Positions 30,658 through 30,901 of a stretch of DNA of 30,901 bases are shown here, piece after piece (within the stretch, counting starts at the first letter, position 1; the number at the start of each line of letters is the position of its first letter). Location of the stretch: the NCBI GenBank assembly GCA_002375995.1, contig DFNI01000001.1, positions 1 to 30,901 on the forward strand. The letters run 5' to 3'. The stretch comes from Acetothermia bacterium UBA3571 (GTDB lineage: Bacteria > Bipolaricaulota > Bipolaricaulia > Bipolaricaulales > Bipolaricaulaceae). The notes beneath the pieces are model-generated. The model was not told the origin of the DNA and ran no database searches. It worked only from the letters and a program-made list of their open reading frames with translations. Both the position numbers and the translations under genes were made by a program.

Positions 30658-30901
30658 AGCGGGAGTTGGTGGCGATCGGGGACATCAACTGGGACACAAT
30701 CCTCGCGGTTCCCCGGATCCCGGGGCCGGACGAGGAAGTGGAGCTCCTGTCTCTGCGGGAGGTGCCTGGGGGCGATGCGGCCAACGTGGCCGTGGCCTTC
30801 GCCCGCTTGGGGGGGCGGGCGGGGATGATCGGGGCCGTGGGCACGGACTCGGCGGGCCGGGCCTTGAGGGGCCACCCCGCCGCCCCCGGGGGGGGCACCC
30901 G
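30654..30901 (+). CDS. PfkB-family carbohydrate/nucleoside kinase, 3' end outside window
   Basis: This is the N-terminal 82 codons of a ribokinase/PfkB-family kinase. It has VAIGDINWDTILAVPRIPGP, then the substrate-contact motif VPGGDAANVAVAFARLGGRA and MIGAVGTDSAGRALRGH. The family phosphorylates sugars or nucleosides with ATP. The start overlaps the stop of the DppC-like permease (ATGA), so it is in the transporter operon and may act on the imported solute. The last roughly 10 codons read HPAAPGGGT where the family usually has H-L-A-A-L-G-V-D-T, so the terminal bases may be wrong. Confidence 0.88.
   Translation, partial: MKRELVAIGDINWDTILAVPRIPGPDEEVELLSLREVPGGDAANVAVAFARLGGRAGMIGAVGTDSAGRALRGHPAAPGGGT

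Overview
This is a GC-rich, tightly packed bacterial window. Most neighbouring genes overlap by four bases (ATGA or GTGA) or are separated by a short Shine-Dalgarno (SD) sequence. The substrate-binding proteins have signal peptides without a lipobox, which suits a diderm. A membrane pyrophosphatase with the K+-dependent motif, a molybdenum hydroxylase and many ABC importers suggest an anaerobic heterotroph, possibly thermophilic. A deep-branching lineage such as Bipolaricaulota/Acetothermia is only a guess; no rRNA or other decisive marker is present.

Region 1 (1-10794) handles purines or nucleosides. Two BMP-type ABC importers diverge from about 95 bp carrying back-to-back promoters. The left one (ATPase, permease, running off the window) is on the minus strand. 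The right one (two permeases, binding protein, ATPase) continues into a three-subunit xanthine dehydrogenase-family enzyme (FAD, 2Fe-2S and molybdopterin subunits). The likely logic is uptake of a purine followed by its oxidation.

Region 2 (10795-12400) is decayed DNA. It holds an inverted array of 17-base repeats, a 5'-truncated and frameshifted FecE-like ATPase, and an internally deleted IS256-family transposase. Region 3 (12400-14600) is visibly AT-richer and carries three small secreted proteins: one resembles a fimbrial chaperone or DUF916 protein and two resemble small beta-sandwich surface subunits. This is the least explained part of the window.

Region 4 (14673-21459) holds a PAS-GAF-GAF-HD-GYP cyclic-di-GMP phosphodiesterase with an apparent 5' frameshift, a helix-turn-helix regulator, and an Fe(III)-type ABC importer (binding protein, ATPase, fused two-domain permease). 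Region 5 (21520-26277) holds a secreted protein with an Asp/Gly/His/Lys-rich tail behind a perfect 23-bp palindrome, the pyrophosphatase (hppA), and adenylosuccinate lyase (purB). Region 6 (26342-30901) holds a HutC-type GntR regulator, a peptide/nickel-type ABC importer (binding protein and two permeases), and the start of a PfkB-family kinase. Its last bases look erroneous, as at a contig end.
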